Shown: in pieces, positions 50,455 through 51,438 of the stretch
How the letters are laid out: the number at the start of each line of letters is the position of its first letter
How positions within the stretch are numbered: the stretch's first letter is position 1
Origin: Chloroflexota bacterium
GTDB taxonomy: Bacteria > Chloroflexota > Anaerolineae > Promineifilales > Promineifilaceae
Assembly: GCA_020628815.1 (NCBI GenBank)
Contig: JAHDEN010000021.1
Location: 1 to 51,438, forward strand
Reading direction: 5' to 3'
Length of the DNA stretch: 51,438 nt
Translations under genes and position numbers: made by a program
Notes under the pieces: generated by a model
The model's database searches: none
Seen by the model: the letters and a program-made list of their open reading frames with translations, nothing else
What the model was told of the DNA's origin: nothing

Positions 50455-51438
50455 TTACCGGTGCTCTTCGAGATAGGCGGCGACATCGTTAAACGTATAT
50501 TCGTGGTCTGGATCGTTGATCAAGCCTGACCATGCCCACCACAGGCGGCGGATCGGGTAGTTTAGGTCATGATCGTTACCCCAGTGGTGCCACGAATAAT
50601 AGCTGTGTGACACATAGTTCCGATCATTCAGATCATTTCCATCAGGGAGTCCAGAATAGTCTGCACCAAACGGTTGATTTATCCGCTCAACAACCAGTTG
50701 CCAATCACGGCCATCGATGCTTCGCCAAACCTCAAGTTTCCCACGATTATCTGGGTAAAACTCAACCCGTATAATCCAATCTTCCCACTCTCTTGAACAA
50801 TCAAAATGGTAGTTAGCTGGGTCATCAGAATTGCTCCGATCAGGCCGATTGGTATTGGACCAAGCTCTAACGGATACCATGCATTGACCGCTATCAATGT
50901 ACCAAGCCAGCATGGGAGAAAGGCCATCAGCACCTTGTGGGGAATGCCACTGGTTATAAAGCTTATGATCCTGTGAATTGATCAGGCCTTCATCCAGCCG
51001 AACACTAAACGCTTGCCAAACAGTATCGCCCAATCCAAATGTCTCGGAATTTTCTAGAAACGAGGTCTGAACTCTCGTCCCATCAAAAAACAGCGGATCA
51101 TTAGACGGGTGCACAGTTGGGTTGTGCATGCCAGAACGGTATTCGTAGCCTTCATTCGTCAGCCATTGGGCTGCATATTCAATTACCGTCCGATTTGGAT
51201 AAACAGGATCAGCCACTCGCCCATAGCGAAGCTCAGTTCCATCGTTCATCACAAAACTTTTGATTTCGGTATTTGAAATTCCAGTTCCAAAGTCCCTACC
51301 GGCCGTTGCACCCACATTAAAGGTGTCGCCGACCGCAATAATTTGTCCGCTTGAACGCTGCAGCAATGGCACGTTTGGATCAAACTCAAAGAGGATATCG
51401 TTCGACGCAATCGGCTTTGTTGGTGCAGGATTTTGATC
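50455..51438 (-). CDS. Polysaccharide lyase-like protein (heparin-lyase-I type), partial at the window edge
   Basis: The frame runs without a stop to the right edge, so the start is missing; the GTG at 51372 is internal. About 327 residues are seen. Motifs YNQWHSPQGADGLSPMLAWY, then WEDWIIRVEFYPDNRGKLEVW and a late YFNVLEDY-free, Trp/His-rich end fit the jelly-roll fold of the Polysacc_lyase (PF14099) family: a substrate-channel QWH and a carbohydrate-facing second sheet. Members cleave uronic-acid chains by beta-elimination, usually outside the cell. The assignment is by pattern recognition only. Only one CGGCCG copy is present (near 51300). Confidence 0.55.
   Translation of the reverse strand, partial: DQNPAPTKPIASNDILFEFDPNVPLLQRSSGQIIAVGDTFNVGATAGRDFGTGISNTEIKSFVMNDGTELRYGRVADPVYPNRTVIEYAAQWLTNEGYEYRSGMHNPTVHPSNDPLFFDGTRVQTSFLENSETFGLGDTVWQAFSVRLDEGLINSQDHKLYNQWHSPQGADGLSPMLAWYIDSGQCMVSVRAWSNTNRPDRSNSDDPANYHFDCSREWEDWIIRVEFYPDNRGKLEVWRSIDGRDWQLVVERINQPFGADYSGLPDGNDLNDRNYVSHSYYSWHHWGNDHDLNYPIRRLWWAWSGLINDPDHEYTFNDVAAYLEEHR

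Larger units (their letters stand above)
1..51438. repeat. Highly iterated palindrome CGGCCG dispersed over the window
   Basis: By eye I count about 170 copies of the 6-bp palindrome CGGCCG in 51.4 kb, where random sequence of about 49-50% G+C would hold 11-13. Examples are at 605, 724, 5150, 6390, 13756, 36576 and 49591. Copies fall in different reading frames (TCG-GCC-G, CGG-CCG, GAC-GGC-CG), so one favoured dipeptide does not explain them. Most lie inside genes, and one builds the stem of the terminator near 36580. Genes at 16575-17771, 18649-20055 and 23277-23774 contain none. The pattern resembles the HIP1 element of cyanobacteria in behaviour but not in sequence. Counts are manual and may be off by a few. 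Confidence 0.85.

Noticed and set aside
1-51438. tRNA genes
   Set aside because: I looked for T-arm GTTCGA/GTTCAA sequences with flanking stems on both strands and found none that fold into a cloverleaf.

Overview
The window most likely comes from a Chloroflexota chromosome, probably Anaerolineae or a relative. G+C content looks close to one half. The taxonomic clues are a T-box leader, tandem DUF4397 surface proteins ending in IFLPVI(Q)R, a single-chain GlyQS glycyl-tRNA synthetase, a cytosolic reductive-dehalogenase-like protein and a DUF3556 membrane protein. This placement is inference, because there is no rRNA or marker phylogeny here. No tRNA, rRNA, insertion sequence, CRISPR array or prophage was found.

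Layout. At 1-440 a leftward T-box riboswitch, probably reading an Ile codon, controls a gene beyond the left edge. At 579-5641 lie a hexapeptide-repeat protein, a PP2C/SpoIIE phosphatase, a DUF192 protein, an HD nucleotidase and a class C beta-lactamase-like hydrolase. At 6198-8992 are homoserine dehydrogenase and GlnRS. At 9029-12887 are an unknown membrane-anchored protein, the RdhA-like protein and the DUF3556 protein. At 13242-18564 are a small unknown protein, an isolated nuoN, an AlkA-type glycosylase, a lipoprotein cytochrome c, an SGNH hydrolase and a UPF0173 hydrolase. At 18649-25476 are a KAP NTPase, oxidoreductases, an SRPBCC protein, a DJ-1 family protein and a monoacylglycerol-lipase-like hydrolase surrounded by short repeats. 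At 25586-30163 are a GNAT, a peroxiredoxin and GlyQS. At 30884-36545 are two large DUF4397 repeat proteins. At 36659-40088 are a GNAT, YghU, a GH5 lipoprotein and a DUF4177-like protein.

From 46718 down to 40164 six tightly packed genes form one operon: glycosyltransferase, DegT aminotransferase, DMSP-lyase-type cupin, cytochrome P450 with a short C-terminus, AP-superfamily phosphodiesterase and extended SDR. It looks like a small uncharacterised biosynthetic pathway for a glycosylated or amino-modified metabolite. It is followed by an ECF sigma factor with a putative membrane anti-sigma partner, a DUF6249 protein, an ATPase/GNAT pair and a polysaccharide-lyase-like gene cut by the right edge.

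Two signals cut across the genes. First, the palindrome CGGCCG occurs about 170 times by eye count, against roughly 11-13 expected by chance. It lies in all reading frames and is absent from a few AT-rich genes (SGNH hydrolase, KAP NTPase, small membrane protein), which suggests those are recent arrivals. Second, several intergenic regions are densely structured: three tandem 19-bp hairpins before the lipase, a pair of divergent ECF-type promoters with identical 17-nt spacers, and a possible pseudoknot leader before the DUF6249 gene.
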